Positions 10,613 through 20,324 of a stretch of DNA of 64,000 nucleotides are shown here, in pieces. The stretch is taken from contig NZ_JBDKXB010000002.1 in NCBI RefSeq assembly GCF_041197575.1, positions 186,001 through 250,000 on the forward strand. The letters run 5' to 3'. The notes beneath the pieces were generated by a model, which did not search any database, was not told where the DNA came from, and worked only from the letters and a program-made list of their open reading frames with translations. Each line of letters opens with the position of its first letter. Within the stretch, counting starts at the first letter, position 1. This DNA is from Thioalkalicoccus limnaeus (GTDB lineage Bacteria; Pseudomonadota; Gammaproteobacteria; Chromatiales; Chromatiaceae). The translations under genes were made by a program, and so were the position numbers.

Positions 10613-10897
10613 TTACCGAGGCAGCGGCACGGGGAGCCGACGAGGCGAACGGATCACCACCAACTTGGTGCGCGATCGGAGTCCCTTCTTCAAAGCGATC
10701 TGTGCCAATGGCACATCGAAGGCATCGGCTAGGAAGCGGTGCAAGCTCGCGTTGGCACGACCCTCGACGGGGGCGGCCGTGACCTGGATCCGATAGCCCT
10801 CGTCGCTTGGACCGACGAAGCCGTCGCGCTTGGCCTTTGGATGCAGCTTGACGCGCAACCACAGGTTGTCGCCGTCCCAGCGGTACCAACTATTCAT
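10613..10897 (-). CDS. yggU: DUF167 (YggU) family protein
   Basis: A 94-aa protein of the small, widely conserved YggU/DUF167 family, function unknown. The conserved core LRVKLHPKAKRDGFVG and the PVEGRANASLHRFLAD signature are clear. In proteobacteria it typically follows yggT and proC, and it does so here (yggS-proC-yggT-yggU, all minus strand). Confidence 0.92.
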   Translation of the reverse strand: MNSWYRWDGDNLWLRVKLHPKAKRDGFVGPSDEGYRIQVTAAPVEGRANASLHRFLADAFDVPLAQIALKKGLRSRTKLVVIRSPRRLPVPLPR

Positions 10898-10975
10898 CGC
10901 CGAATCGAGGCACGAGATCCCGGCGCAAGCGTTCGCGTTGTCCCGTGTCGTGCCTGATTCTCATCGCCTTCGGGT

Positions 10976-11560
10976 TCAGACGGCCCACGACGGGCTCAGC
11001 GTCAGCATCTGAAGCGGAGGCAGGATCAGCATGCGCGCGAGCACTAGGCCGACCAACACGAACAGCGGCGACAGATCGATGCCGCTGATAGGGGGTACTA
11101 GGCGTTGCACCGGTCTGAGCAGCGGATCGGTCAGGCGGTTGAGGAGAGCGACCCCCGGATGACGCGGATCAGGTTGGATCCAACTCAGGATGACGCGTAT
11201 GAAGACCGCGAACAGCAGGATATTGATCAATAGCCCCACCAGTGCCGGAAGGGACCAGAAAAAGGCGCCTGCTAGGTTGCGATCGAGTCCGATCAGCAGC
11301 CCGATCAGGATCAGTTCGGTCGATTTGAGCAGCCAAGCAAGGATCAGTGACGCGATGTCAGCCCCGCCGATCCCGGGGACGACACGACGCAAGGGTCCAA
11401 GCAAAGGTGTTGTGAGCTTGACGACGAACTGGGAAATCGGATTGTAGAAGTCGGCTCGCACCCATTGCAGCAGGAATCGGAGCAAGACGATCGTCGTGTA
11501 GAGTCCAAACAGTACCTGGATCAGGAAAATCAGAGGATTGGTCAAGTAAGCGTCGGTCAT
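10976..11560 (-). CDS. yggT: YggT family integral membrane protein
   Basis: A 194-aa inner-membrane protein with two tandem YggT repeats, each with a membrane helix followed by an amphipathic NPISQFVVKLTTPLLGPLRR-like segment (second copy HPGVALLNRLTDPLLRPVQR). Members have been linked to osmotic stress and to cell division or septum factors in some bacteria, but no biochemical role is fixed. It overlaps proC by 4 bases (ATGA-type coupling). Confidence 0.92.
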   Translation of the reverse strand: MTDAYLTNPLIFLIQVLFGLYTTIVLLRFLLQWVRADFYNPISQFVVKLTTPLLGPLRRVVPGIGGADIASLILAWLLKSTELILIGLLIGLDRNLAGAFFWSLPALVGLLINILLFAVFIRVILSWIQPDPRHPGVALLNRLTDPLLRPVQRLVPPISGIDLSPLFVLVGLVLARMLILPPLQMLTLSPSWAV

Positions 11561-12387
11561 GACTGCTCCGTCAAGTGGTCAGATAGCTGGCCGGCGCGTT
11601 CCCTGGCCGCGGTGGCAGCCCGGGCCACCAAGTCACCGAAACCTGCCGTGGCGAAGACCTTGAGTGCGGCTTCTGTGGTGCCGCCTGGCGAGGTCACTCG
11701 CGCGCGCAGTACATCCGGCGGGTCGCCGCCTTCGATGGCCATGCGCGCGGCCCCGAGTGCCGTTTGAATCGTCAGCAGCCGGGCGTCCTCGGCGGTCAGT
11801 CCAAGGGCGACTCCCGCCCGTTCCAGCGACTCCATTAACAGGAAGAAGTAGGCTGGACCGCTGCCGGAGATCGCGGTGACCGCATCCATCTGATCTTCAT
11901 CGGTCATCCAGCGCACCATGCCGACCGCGCGCAGGATGGTCTCGGCCTCATTGCGTTGAACCGCTGAGACGTGGTCGGAGGCGTGCAACCCGATCGCCCC
12001 AGCCTGCAACATGGCGGGTGTATTCGGCATGGCCCGCACGATCGGAATGGCCGCCCCCAGCCAGCGCTGGATGGCGGTTTCGCGCACTCCGGCCATGACC
12101 GAGATCACGAGCCCGATGCGCTCGCTGATGGCAGGGGCCAGATCGCGACAGACGGAGGCCGCGACTTGCGGTTTTACGCACAACACCAGGGTGTCGGCCT
12201 CACGCAAAGCCGAGGCGTTGTCCGCGACCGTGCGGATGCCGAAGCGGCCTCTCAATCCGGCCAGCGTCGCCGGCACTGGATCGCTGACGATCAACCGTTG
12301 CGGTTCATAACCGTCTGCGACCAAGCCGGCGATCAGGCTCGTGGCCATGTTGCCGCCGCCGATGAAGGCGATATGGGCGTGCTTCAT
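11557..12387 (-). CDS. proC: pyrroline-5-carboxylate reductase
   Basis: Last step of proline synthesis: NAD(P)H-dependent reduction of pyrroline-5-carboxylate. It is 276 aa, the family's usual length. The N-terminal Rossmann motif is IAFIGGGNMATSLIAG. VKPQVA and the MPNTPA loop follow. The C-terminal dimerisation/active region contains AISGSGPAYFFLLMESL and VTSPGGTTEAAL. It lies in the yggS-proC-yggT-yggU run. Confidence 0.96.
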   Translation of the reverse strand: MKHAHIAFIGGGNMATSLIAGLVADGYEPQRLIVSDPVPATLAGLRGRFGIRTVADNASALREADTLVLCVKPQVAASVCRDLAPAISERIGLVISVMAGVRETAIQRWLGAAIPIVRAMPNTPAMLQAGAIGLHASDHVSAVQRNEAETILRAVGMVRWMTDEDQMDAVTAISGSGPAYFFLLMESLERAGVALGLTAEDARLLTIQTALGAARMAIEGGDPPDVLRARVTSPGGTTEAALKVFATAGFGDLVARAATAARERAGQLSDHLTEQS

Positions 12388-12406
12388 GATGAATCACCTC
12401 GCTCGA

Positions 12407-13168
12407 TCAGTGTCCAGGCCGTGTTCTGTCGCCGAATATCGCGGTTCCCAATCGCACGATGGTGGCACCTTCGGCGATCGCGGCTTCCAAGTCATCGGAC
12501 ATGCCCATCGATAACACATCCAACGGGCTCGCCGGGGTCGCCACGCCGTCGCGCAGCCGGCGCAGGGCCAGGAAAGGGATGCGCTGAGTAGCGAAAGAGT
12601 CGGTTGGCGCGGGCAGCGTCATCAAGCCACGGATTCGAAGCCGGGGCAAGGCCCGGCAGGCGGCAAGGAACTCAGCGACCTGCGCCGGCTCGAGGCCTGC
12701 CTTCGACGATTCTCCGCTCAGATTGATCTGCAAGCACGCCTGTAACGGTGGGCGACCGGCCGGTCGTTGATCATTGAGCCGTGTCGCATGCCGCAAGTCG
12801 CACAGGCTATGGACCCAGTCGAACGAGGCTGCGATGGACCGGGTCTTGTTCGCTTGGATGCGACCGACGAAATGCCACTCGATGTCAGCGAGATCCGCGA
12901 GCCGGCGTTGCTTGTCGAGGGCTTCTTGCAAGTAGCTTTCGCCGAAGGCCCGCTGACCGGCCGCATGAGCGGCACGAATCATCCCGGCATCCTGCCCCTT
13001 GCTGACCGCAAGGAGCGCCACATCGCCTGACGGGCGGCCGGCGTCTTGTTCCGCGGCCCGAATCCGTGCGCGGACTTGCTCGATGCGCGCCGCGATGACC
13101 CCTTCTGCCTCGGGCGGAGCAGGGGCGTCGTCCTGTGTGGTCGGCACGATGCCGCCGCCAGGCGTCAT
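12407..13168 (-). CDS. yggS: YggS family PLP-binding protein (PLPBP)
   Basis: A 253-aa PLP homeostasis protein, a single-domain TIM barrel related to alanine racemase that binds PLP and has no known catalytic turnover. The PLP-lysine segment is LLAVSKGQD. The family signatures FGESYLQEALDK, EWHFVGRIQANKTR and SMGMSDDLEAAI are present. The first ~15 residues (Gly/Pro/acidic) are not conserved, so a downstream start is possible. The 4-base overlap with rdgB suggests co-expression. Confidence 0.93.
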   Translation of the reverse strand: MTPGGGIVPTTQDDAPAPPEAEGVIAARIEQVRARIRAAEQDAGRPSGDVALLAVSKGQDAGMIRAAHAAGQRAFGESYLQEALDKQRRLADLADIEWHFVGRIQANKTRSIAASFDWVHSLCDLRHATRLNDQRPAGRPPLQACLQINLSGESSKAGLEPAQVAEFLAACRALPRLRIRGLMTLPAPTDSFATQRIPFLALRRLRDGVATPASPLDVLSMGMSDDLEAAIAEGATIVRLGTAIFGDRTRPGH

Positions 13169-13779
13169 CGCTCCTTCTCCAGATATCCGAGCAGTTCGCG
13201 CAAGGCTTGGCCGCGGTGGCTCAAGCGGTTCTTCGTCTCAGGATCCAGCTCGGCAGCGCAGACGCCATGCGTCGGGACGAAGAACACGGGGTCATAGCCG
13301 AAGCCATGCTGGCCGCGAGGCGCCAACGAGATGCGGCCTTCCCAGGTGCCAAGACAGATGATCGGCGTCGGGTCTTCGGCGTGTCGCAAGAGAACGATCA
13401 AACAGCGAAACCGAGCGGTCCGCGCCGTCTCTGGGACGTCGGCGAGCGCCTCAAGAAGTTTTGCCAGATTGTCGGCGTCGCTGGCCCCGGGTCCGGCGTA
13501 GCGGGCTGACCGGATTCCAGGTGCACCGGATAGGGCATCGACCTCGAGTCCCGAGTCATCGGCGATGGCCGCGCGCCCGCTGATTCGCGTCGCATGCCGG
13601 GCCTTCAACAGGGCATTCTCGACGAACGTCAGCCCGGTCTCGGGCGTCTCGCAAACGCCGAAATCCGCCTGCGGCCGCACGGACAGCCCTCGGTTGGAAA
13701 GCAACTGGTTGATCTCGGCGATCTTTCCCCGGTTGTTGCTGGCTAGCACCAAGGGCGCGAGTAATGGCGACCGACTCAT
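13165..13779 (-). CDS. rdgB: XTP/dITP diphosphatase
   Basis: Hydrolyses non-canonical purine triphosphates (dITP, XTP), protecting DNA and RNA. It is a 204-aa HAM1/RdgB fold protein. [14 protein letters not shown] is the N-terminal substrate-binding motif; [13 protein letters not shown] and the [10 protein letters not shown] catalytic Asp motif follow. GFGYDPVFF and the C-terminal SHRGQAL motif are present. It overlaps both neighbours (yggS and rph) by 4 bases. Confidence 0.95.
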   Translation of the reverse strand: MSRSPLLAPLVLASNNRGKIAEINQLLSNRGLSVRPQADFGVCETPETGLTFVENALLKARHATRISGRAAIADDSGLEVDALSGAPGIRSARYAGPGASDADNLAKLLEALADVPETARTARFRCLIVLLRHAEDPTPIICLGTWEGRISLAPRGQHGFGYDPVFFVPTHGVCAAELDPETKNRLSHRGQALRELLGYLEKER

Positions 13780-14549
13780 AGTGATTCATGTCCCGTGGCC
13801 GTCGATCCCCGAGGCGCCGGAGTCGGTGGCTCTTCGAGTCCGAGCGCGGCGCGTTGCTGTGCGTGCAGCGTCTCGATGCCCGACGCGGCCAGATCCAGGA
13901 GGCGGTCGAGTTCGGCGCGCGAGAAGCGGTGTTGCTCGGCTGTTCCTTGAATCTCGATGAACCCCCCGGAGGCATCCATGACCACGTTCATGTCCGTCTC
14001 GGCCGCGGCGTCTTCGGCATAGTCGAGATCCAGCACGGGGATTCCGCGGTAGAGTCCGACCGACACGGCGGCTATCTGGTCGACCAGGGGCGACTCGGGC
14101 AGTGCGCCTGACTGGCACAAGCCCGCGATCGCGTCTCGAAGGGCCAGCCATGCGCCGGTGATGGCGGCCGTGCGGGTTCCGCCATCCGCTTGCAGCACGT
14201 CGCAATCGAGCGTAATGGTCCGTTCGCCCAGCTTGGTCAAATCCAGCGCGGCACGCAGCGATCGGCCGATCAGGCGCTGGATCTCGAGGGTCCGGCCGCT
14301 TTGTTTGCCCCTGACCGCTTCGCGCTGGGCCCGTTCGTTCGTCGCGCGTGGCAGAAGGCCGTACTCGGCCGTCAGCCAACCCTGGCCACCGCCCTTCAAA
14401 AAAGGGGGCACCTGGGGAAGGACGCTTGCCGTGCAGAGAACGCGGGTGTCGCCGAATTCGACGAGGACCGAACCCTCGGCGTATCGGGTGAAGCCTCGGG
14501 TGAAAGAGACGGGGCGCAATTCGTCGGGGCGGCGCTGTGAGGGACGCAT
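13776..14549 (-). CDS. rph: ribonuclease PH
   Basis: A phosphate-dependent 3'-5' exoribonuclease that trims tRNA 3' ends. From the ATG at 14549 ([11 protein letters not shown]) the protein is 257 aa, slightly longer than E. coli Rph because of a C-terminal tail ([13 protein letters not shown]). Conserved elements are [16 protein letters not shown], the arginine-rich [23 protein letters not shown] and [19 protein letters not shown]. In-frame codons extend to 14612 but are outside the conserved start. Confidence 0.95.
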   Translation of the reverse strand: MRPSQRRPDELRPVSFTRGFTRYAEGSVLVEFGDTRVLCTASVLPQVPPFLKGGGQGWLTAEYGLLPRATNERAQREAVRGKQSGRTLEIQRLIGRSLRAALDLTKLGERTITLDCDVLQADGGTRTAAITGAWLALRDAIAGLCQSGALPESPLVDQIAAVSVGLYRGIPVLDLDYAEDAAAETDMNVVMDASGGFIEIQGTAEQHRFSRAELDRLLDLAASGIETLHAQQRAALGLEEPPTPAPRGSTATGHESL

Positions 14550-14608
14550 GATTGCGACGGTCTCCGGTGATGATGGGTGTCGTATGTTCCGCGGGAGCGA
14601 CGATGGCG

Positions 14609-15547
14609 TCAAATCCCTCCGCCCCCGCCCGACTTTTCCGTCCCATTGGCTTGCGCCGCCCGCGGCGCCTCATCGACGAATTGTCGCAGTGCGTTGAGCA
14701 GGTGTCCGGCGTCTTGCGGCCGTTCCATCGGATCCATCGTCATCGACCAGTCGACCGCTTCGAGCAGAAACAGCGGATACTGCTTACGATAGAGCTGTTT
14801 TACCCGCGTCAGCCGATCCTCCGGGTGTCGGTCGAGGGCCGGCGGCGGCGGTCGCCCCTCGATGCAGGTGCGGATGCTGGCCCCGACCGCGTACACATCG
14901 CTCCAGGGGCCGATGTGGCCGCCACGGTAGTACTGCTCCATCGGCGAATAGCCAGCGGTCACGACCTGCACCCCTTGCGCGGGGCCCTGGTCCATCCGGT
15001 GGACGGCCCCAAGGTCGAGCAGCAACGGTTCCCGGGCATGGCGCAGATGGATATTGGCGGGTTTGACGTCCAAGTGGACCAGCCCATGGGAATGGATCAG
15101 GGCCAATGCGTCTAGGATCGGCATGAAGACCTCGAGGATGAAGGTCGGGCTCAAACCGCCGCGACGCTCGCGGATATAGGTCCCCAGGTTGCGGCCCCGC
15201 TGGTATTCCGTGACCAGATAGCCGGTCCCGTTGGCGAGGAAGAAGTCGCGGACCGCCAGGATGTTGGGGTGGTGCAGCGAGGCCATCGCGCGCACCTCCT
15301 GGAAGAACAGTTGCTGGCCGCGCCAGAGGCCTTCGGCCAGATCCAGTCGGGCCGGGACGACATGTCCGCGCCGGTCACGGAGCGCGATCCGTTTCGGCAT
15401 GTATTCCTTGAGGACGACCTCGTCCCCGGTCTCCTGGTCGACTGCCAGATAGATCAGGCTGAAGCCGCCGAACGCCAGGTTCTTGACGATCTCATAGGCG
15501 GCGACTCGAGTACCGGGTTCGAGGCTGTCGCGGGCGGGCGCCATCAT
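14609..15547 (-). CDS. Ser/Thr protein kinase (Hanks type)
   Basis: A cytoplasmic protein kinase of about 312 aa, with no membrane segment or extra sensor domain. The glycine-rich loop is [10 protein letters not shown], with the first Gly replaced by Ala. The ATP-binding lysine is in EVVLKEYMP, the helix-C glutamate in FFQEVRAMA, and the catalytic loop is HLDVKPANI. The DFG position reads DLG, and SPMEQYY is in the APE region. The key residues are kept, so it is probably active. The C-terminal tail is Gly-rich. The start is chosen at the MMAP codons (15547/15544). The genomic slot beside rph/yicC often holds a kinase or PP2C-type phosphatase; no phosphatase partner is visible here. Confidence 0.87.
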   Translation of the reverse strand: MMAPARDSLEPGTRVAAYEIVKNLAFGGFSLIYLAVDQETGDEVVLKEYMPKRIALRDRRGHVVPARLDLAEGLWRGQQLFFQEVRAMASLHHPNILAVRDFFLANGTGYLVTEYQRGRNLGTYIRERRGGLSPTFILEVFMPILDALALIHSHGLVHLDVKPANIHLRHAREPLLLDLGAVHRMDQGPAQGVQVVTAGYSPMEQYYRGGHIGPWSDVYAVGASIRTCIEGRPPPPALDRHPEDRLTRVKQLYRKQYPLFLLEAVDWSMTMDPMERPQDAGHLLNALRQFVDEAPRAAQANGTEKSGGGGGI

Positions 15548-15660
15548 GAAGGTCCATAAGGTGACCGTAGCCCATCGGGCTGGCTTGGTATCATACCGGG
15601 ACATAGACAGGCCGTCGCGTCCCAACGGGCAGGCGCCGATCCAATCAGGAGATCCCGATC

Positions 15661-16527
15661 ATGGTCAAGAGTATGACGGCCTTCGCCCGTGAAGACCTCA
15701 GCAGCGAGAGCGGCGAATTGGTTTGGGAGGTGCGCTCTGTGAATCACCGTTTCCTGGAACCATCGATTCGGTTGCCGGAGGATCTACGCGCGCTCGAGCC
15801 CGCGGTCCGAGAGCGACTGACCGGCCGGCTTCAACGGGGCAAGGTCGATTGCACGCTACGTTACGTTGCGCGCCCAGGCGCGATGACCAGCCTCACCGTC
15901 AACCACCACCTGTTGCGTCAACTGATCGCGGTTGGCGATGAGGTGGCCGTCGCCTTGGACCAAGCAGCCGCGTTGTCGGTCGCGGATCTGCTGCGTTGGC
16001 CCGGTCTGCTTCAGGAACCGGCACGCGACCTCGACGAGGTCATGTCCACGGCCCTGTCTCTGCTCGATCGGACCCTCGATGGGTTGATCGCGGCACGCCA
16101 ACGCGAAGGGGCGCGCTTGATGCAGCTGATCGCGGCGCGGTGTGACGAACTGGAGCGGCTGGTCGAGCAGGTGCGAGCGCGGCTCCCGGACATCCTGGCC
16201 GAGTTCCGCCAGCGCCTCCTGGATCGGTTGACCGAGCTGCGGGCCGAGCTGGATGCTAGCCGGTTGGAGCAAGAGGTGGTCATGATCGCGCAGCGGATCG
16301 ATGTAGCCGAGGAGCTGGATCGCATCGCGGCACACGTCGCGGAGATCCGCGATGTCTGCCGTCGTCCGGAAGCGATCGGCCGGCGGTTGGATTTCCTGAT
16401 GCAGGAGCTCAATCGCGAGGCCAACACGCTCGGTTCCAAGTCCGTCGACGTCGCAACGACCCGCGCGGCCGTCGATATGAAGGTCTTGGTCGAACAGATG
16501 CGGGAACAGGTTCAGAATGTGGAATGA
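15661..16527 (+). CDS. yicC: YicC family protein (putative endoribonuclease)
   Basis: A 288-aa protein with the YicC N-terminal signature MVKSMTAFARED followed by WEVRSVNHRFLE, and the C-terminal DUF1732 region RRLDFLMQELNREANTLGSK. E. coli YicC has been described as an endoribonuclease involved in small-RNA turnover; that is from the family, not from this sequence. The central part is strongly helical. The stop overlaps the gmk start (ATGA), a linkage conserved in proteobacteria. Confidence 0.94.
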   Translation: MVKSMTAFAREDLSSESGELVWEVRSVNHRFLEPSIRLPEDLRALEPAVRERLTGRLQRGKVDCTLRYVARPGAMTSLTVNHHLLRQLIAVGDEVAVALDQAAALSVADLLRWPGLLQEPARDLDEVMSTALSLLDRTLDGLIAARQREGARLMQLIAARCDELERLVEQVRARLPDILAEFRQRLLDRLTELRAELDASRLEQEVVMIAQRIDVAEELDRIAAHVAEIRDVCRRPEAIGRRLDFLMQELNREANTLGSKSVDVATTRAAVDMKVLVEQMREQVQNVE

Positions 16528-17201
16528 CCGATATGACTGATCTCCCGTCACAAGTCTCGTCGCCAGTCGCTGGCACCCTGTTCATCGTGTCGGCACCCTC
16601 GGGAGCCGGCAAGACCAGCCTGGTCAAGGCACTGCTCCGTCACGACCAAGATCTTCACCTGGCTGTATCCTGCACGACGAGGGCGCCGCGACCCGGTGAG
16701 CTCGACGGGGTTCACTATCATTTCGTCGATGACGCGCGCTTCGAGCAGATGGTCGTCGATGGCGCCTTTCTCGAGCATGCGACCGTCTTTGGTCACCGTT
16801 ACGGAACGACCGTAGCCGCTGTGCGCGACGTGCTCGCCCGGGGGCGTGATCTGCTGCTGGAGATCGATTGGCAAGGCGCTCGCCAGGTGCGCGCGCGTTG
16901 GGCCGATGCGGCGAGTGTCTTCATATTGCCGCCCTCGCTGGCGACCTTGGAGGACCGTCTGCGTGGGCGGAACCAGGATAGCGAGGCGACCATTGCCGGG
17001 CGCATGGCGCAGGCACGCGACGAACTCGCCCACTATCCGGAGTACGACTATCTGTTGGTCAACGACGACTTCGACCAAACCTTGCGGGGTCTGCTCGCGA
17101 TCCTGGTTGCCGAGCGTCTGCGGCGGTCCCGCCAGCAGACCCGGTTGGGGGGGCTGCTCGCCGAGTTGACGCATCCCTCCTCCCAGGTGATCGGAGGCTG
17201 A
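16524..17201 (+). CDS. gmk: guanylate kinase
   Basis: Converts GMP to GDP with ATP, feeding GTP and (p)ppGpp synthesis. It is 225 aa with a P-loop [11 protein letters not shown], the GMP-binding [19 protein letters not shown], and FGHRYGT. A downstream NDDFD motif ends the catalytic core. An N-terminal extension of about 18 residues precedes the core. It is coupled to yicC and followed by rpoZ and spoT, the usual guanine-nucleotide/stringent response cluster. Confidence 0.96.
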   Translation: MTDMTDLPSQVSSPVAGTLFIVSAPSGAGKTSLVKALLRHDQDLHLAVSCTTRAPRPGELDGVHYHFVDDARFEQMVVDGAFLEHATVFGHRYGTTVAAVRDVLARGRDLLLEIDWQGARQVRARWADAASVFILPPSLATLEDRLRGRNQDSEATIAGRMAQARDELAHYPEYDYLLVNDDFDQTLRGLLAILVAERLRRSRQQTRLGGLLAELTHPSSQVIGG

Positions 17202-17436
17202 GCGGCAGCAGTCGCTTGGTCCGCCCCGGCCTGGCACTTCGTCGGCAGGGCAGCGACGATTTCGGGCCACCTATGCTACTCTTATTCGTTATTCGCCGTT
17301 ATTCGGCCCCGGCAAGCCATTGGGTTCCTTGCCGCCGGGCCGGCGCTTGAAAGCCAGCATGTCCGCGCACAAGTCACCGTTCAAGGATGACCAGTGTTCT
17401 GGAAAAGCTGGCCTCTTTCGTCCTTGGAGCTCGTTT

Positions 17437-17724
17437 ATGGCACGTATTACTGTGGAAGACTGCCTTGCTCATGTCGATAACAGGTTCGATCTGGTGCTGC
17501 TGGCGACCAAGCGGGCGCGTCAGCTCGCCAATCGGGTCGAACCCTTGGTCACCGCGCACAATGACAAGCCTACGGTACTGGCCTTGCGCGAGATCGCAGC
17601 CGGCCTGATCGGCCCCGAAACCTTGGCGAAAGGGGACAAACAGGTCGACGAAACGACACGGGCCCTCGAGCAGGCCTTGGCCCGACAGTTTGCCGCCGAC
17701 CTGCAAGCGGCGGACCAGGGCTGA
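17437..17724 (+). CDS. rpoZ: RNA polymerase omega subunit
   Basis: Small subunit (95 aa) that helps RNA polymerase assemble and forms part of a ppGpp site. The [20 protein letters not shown] start and KRARQLANR are diagnostic. The ATG at 17437 has GGAG 7 bases upstream. The region before it (17202-17436) contains three TTATTCG repeats at 17282, 17289 and 17299 that may be part of its promoter. Confidence 0.96.
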   Translation: MARITVEDCLAHVDNRFDLVLLATKRARQLANRVEPLVTAHNDKPTVLALREIAAGLIGPETLAKGDKQVDETTRALEQALARQFAADLQAADQG

Positions 17725-17776
17725 GGGGTTCGCGGTTCGCACCGCCCATCCAACCACCAGCCGCGGAAGGCCGAGC

Positions 17777-19999
17777 ATGGTCACCAACCCGCCGCCAGTT
17801 GCGCTGAACACGACCGACCCAACGCTCTGCGACCTGGGTTCCGAACGATACATTGCGGATCTCTGCCTGTATCTCGAAACCTATCTGCCCCGCGAACAGA
17901 TCCATGAGGTTTACGCTGCGTACCTGTTCAGCGCCGAGGCCCACCAGGGGCAGCGGCGGAAATCGGGTGAACCTTATATACGCCATCCGATCGCCGTAGC
18001 TCGGATCCTCGCCGAGATGCGGATGGATCACAAGGGCTTGATGGCCGCCCTCATGCACGACGTCATCGAAGACACTCCGGTGGCCAAGGAGGATTTGGCG
18101 TCGCGTTTTGGTTCGGAGATTGCCGATCTCGTCGATGGCGTCAGCAAGGTGACCCAGATCGACTGCAAGAGCCGGATCGAGGTCCAGGCGGCGAGCTTTC
18201 GGCGAATCGTGCTGGCCATGACCCGCGATGTCCGGGTCATCCTGATCAAACTGGCGGACCGCTTGCACAATATGAGGACGATTGGCGCGATGCCGCCGGA
18301 GTCTCGCCGACGGATTTCGCGTGAGACCCTCGAGATCTACGCGCCGATCGCCTACCGACTCGGCCTCAGCCGCCTGCAGATCGAGCTCGAAGAACTGGGC
18401 TTCGCGAATCACTGGCCGTGGCGCTACCGAGTCCTCCGTCGAGCGCTCGAGCAGGAGCGCGACGAGGCCGTGGCGCTGGTCAACCAAGTGGAGAGGGCGA
18501 TTCTGGCACGTCTCGATCATGAGGCGATCGCGGCCGAGGCGGTGAGGCGGCACGAACATGTCTACCGTGTCTTCCGCAAGAAACGCGAACACAGGCGCCC
18601 GTTTCGGGAGCTTCTCGATACTCAGTCGTTTCGTATCGCATTGCGGATCATCGTCGATCGGGTCGACACCTGTTATCGCGTCCTGGGTTTGGTGCACGGC
18701 CTCTACAAACCGCGCCCGGCGGGCTTTGCCGACCACATCGCGATACCCAAGTCGAACGGCTATCAATCCTTGCATACGATCCTCCTCGGCCCGGGTGGTT
18801 CTTCCATCGAAATCCAGATCCGCACGCGGGAGATGCAGCGCAATGCCGAGTTCGGGATTGCCGCGCACTGGCTGGACAGGAACGAACCGGGCGATTCCGG
18901 CCCCTTGGCACTCTCCGCGGATTGGCTGCGGAATCTTCTCGACGTGTCGCGTGGATCCGGCGAGTCCGAGGAGTTCCTCGATCAAGTCAAGGTCGATCTG
19001 GTCCCGGACGAGATCCTCGTCTTCACGCCGAAGGGCGAGCCCGTGATCTTGCCGAAAGGGTCGTCGGTCGTGGATTTTGCCTATGCGATTCACTCGGATA
19101 TCGGCCACACCTGTGTCGGGGCCAAGATCAACCGACGGTTGGCGGCGCTCAATACCGTCCTGCGAGCGGGCCAGACGATCGAGATCATCACCGCCCCTGG
19201 CAACAAACCGCATCCGAGTTGGATGCGGTTCGTCGTCACCGGCAAGGCGCGGACGAGCATCCGGGCCTACTTGAAGAATCTCCGACACCGGGAAGCACAG
19301 GATCTGGGGCGGCGTCTTCTCGATGCGGAGCTGGCGACCTATGCACTCGAATTCGAATCGGTGGATCCGGGCCGGCTGGCGACCTACCTGGATGAGGCCG
19401 AACTGAACGAGGTGTCCGACTTGTTCGCCGAGATTGCGCTCGGCAATCGTTCGCCGGCGTTGGTCGCCTATTGCCTTGCGGCCGTCCCCGACGAGGCGCA
19501 GGTCAGCGTCCCGCGTCGGCTCGCGATCAAAGGCACCGAGGGTGTCGCGCTGAAGTATGCGCGATGTTGTCGGCCGATCCCCGGGGACGCGATCGTTGGC
19601 CTGTTCCATCCGGGGCGTGGCATCTTCGTTCATCGTCGCGAATGCGGCCATCTTGGTGATCACGTGCGCCAGCGCGGCCGATGTCTCGATCTCGACTGGG
19701 CCGAATCCAACGAAGCCGAGTACACGACTCAGATCCGTGTCGACATGGTCGACCGTCCCGGTGCGTTGGCGACGGTGGCGTCGGTGATCGCTGAGATGCG
19801 ATCGAATATCGAGAACATCCAGTCGCTGGAACGGGACGGGATGATCACCACGCTGGAGTTCCTGATCAACGTACGTGGACGCCAGCATCTCGCTCGAATC
19901 CTGAGGCGGGTCCGACGGATCGCCGCCGTTGTGCGCACGGGGCGGGTCACGCATGGCGGGCCGTCACGCCGCGTCGCGGGCGGTGGCCAACAGGACTAG
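17777..19999 (+). CDS. spoT: bifunctional (p)ppGpp synthetase/hydrolase SpoT
   Basis: Makes and degrades (p)ppGpp in the stringent response. From the ATG at 17777 (GGAAGG ribosome site 6 bases upstream) the protein is 740 aa. The hydrolase HD domain has HDVIEDTP and ADRLHNMRT. The synthetase domain has a conserved DTQSFR aspartate, IPKSNGYQSLHT and EIQIRT, so both activities look intact. TGS (VFTPKGEPVILPKGSSVVDF), zinc-finger-like (CCRPIPGD) and C-terminal ACT (VDMVDRPGALATVASVI) domains follow. It sits directly after rpoZ. ridA, often next to spoT, is displaced to 25888 here. Confidence 0.96.
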   Translation: MVTNPPPVALNTTDPTLCDLGSERYIADLCLYLETYLPREQIHEVYAAYLFSAEAHQGQRRKSGEPYIRHPIAVARILAEMRMDHKGLMAALMHDVIEDTPVAKEDLASRFGSEIADLVDGVSKVTQIDCKSRIEVQAASFRRIVLAMTRDVRVILIKLADRLHNMRTIGAMPPESRRRISRETLEIYAPIAYRLGLSRLQIELEELGFANHWPWRYRVLRRALEQERDEAVALVNQVERAILARLDHEAIAAEAVRRHEHVYRVFRKKREHRRPFRELLDTQSFRIALRIIVDRVDTCYRVLGLVHGLYKPRPAGFADHIAIPKSNGYQSLHTILLGPGGSSIEIQIRTREMQRNAEFGIAAHWLDRNEPGDSGPLALSADWLRNLLDVSRGSGESEEFLDQVKVDLVPDEILVFTPKGEPVILPKGSSVVDFAYAIHSDIGHTCVGAKINRRLAALNTVLRAGQTIEIITAPGNKPHPSWMRFVVTGKARTSIRAYLKNLRHREAQDLGRRLLDAELATYALEFESVDPGRLATYLDEAELNEVSDLFAEIALGNRSPALVAYCLAAVPDEAQVSVPRRLAIKGTEGVALKYARCCRPIPGDAIVGLFHPGRGIFVHRRECGHLGDHVRQRGRCLDLDWAESNEAEYTTQIRVDMVDRPGALATVASVIAEMRSNIENIQSLERDGMITTLEFLINVRGRQHLARILRRVRRIAAVVRTGRVTHGGPSRRVAGGGQQD

Positions 20000-20324
20000 G
20001 CCGATCAGGCCCCACTTTTTCACGGCGCGAAGCCCTCGCTTTGCCGTCCTCAGGCCACCGATCGAGCGGCCTGCCTCGATCTTGAATCGCTTCACTCCTC
20101 GCAACTCGTCCGCCGGCTAGTTGGCCGCCCGGGTCCTTTGTTGACGCCTTTGGTCCGGCTGGTCACGCCTCTCGGTCGTCAAAAATTATCTAAAACAGCG
20201 GTATACGAATTTGGCATGAGGTGTGCTTTTGTTGTGTCGAGCGATTCCGCTCGAGCCGCGACCTGTGCCGTGCCTCGAGGTGGCGGGGTACCCGGGTCGA
20301 AGTGGCGGTACGCAGGAGGGAAGG
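20000..20324. other. intergenic region spoT / diguanylate cyclase gene
   Basis: A 325-base stretch with no supported gene. The AT-richer part around 20175-20215 is the likely promoter area for the next gene, but no convincing -35/-10 pair was found. A strong ribosome site (AGGAGGGAAGG) ends the region. Confidence 0.6.

Noticed and set aside
14609..15547. The Ser/Thr kinase as another catalytically dead protein
   Set aside because: Although the glycine loop starts with Ala and DFG reads DLG, the ATP Lys, helix-C Glu, catalytic Asp (HLDVKPAN) and metal Asp are all kept.
17570..19954. A 794-codon open frame on the minus strand opposite spoT
   Set aside because: It lies entirely antisense to the well-conserved spoT/rpoZ genes and has no recognisable domain; it is a by-product of GC-rich codon usage.
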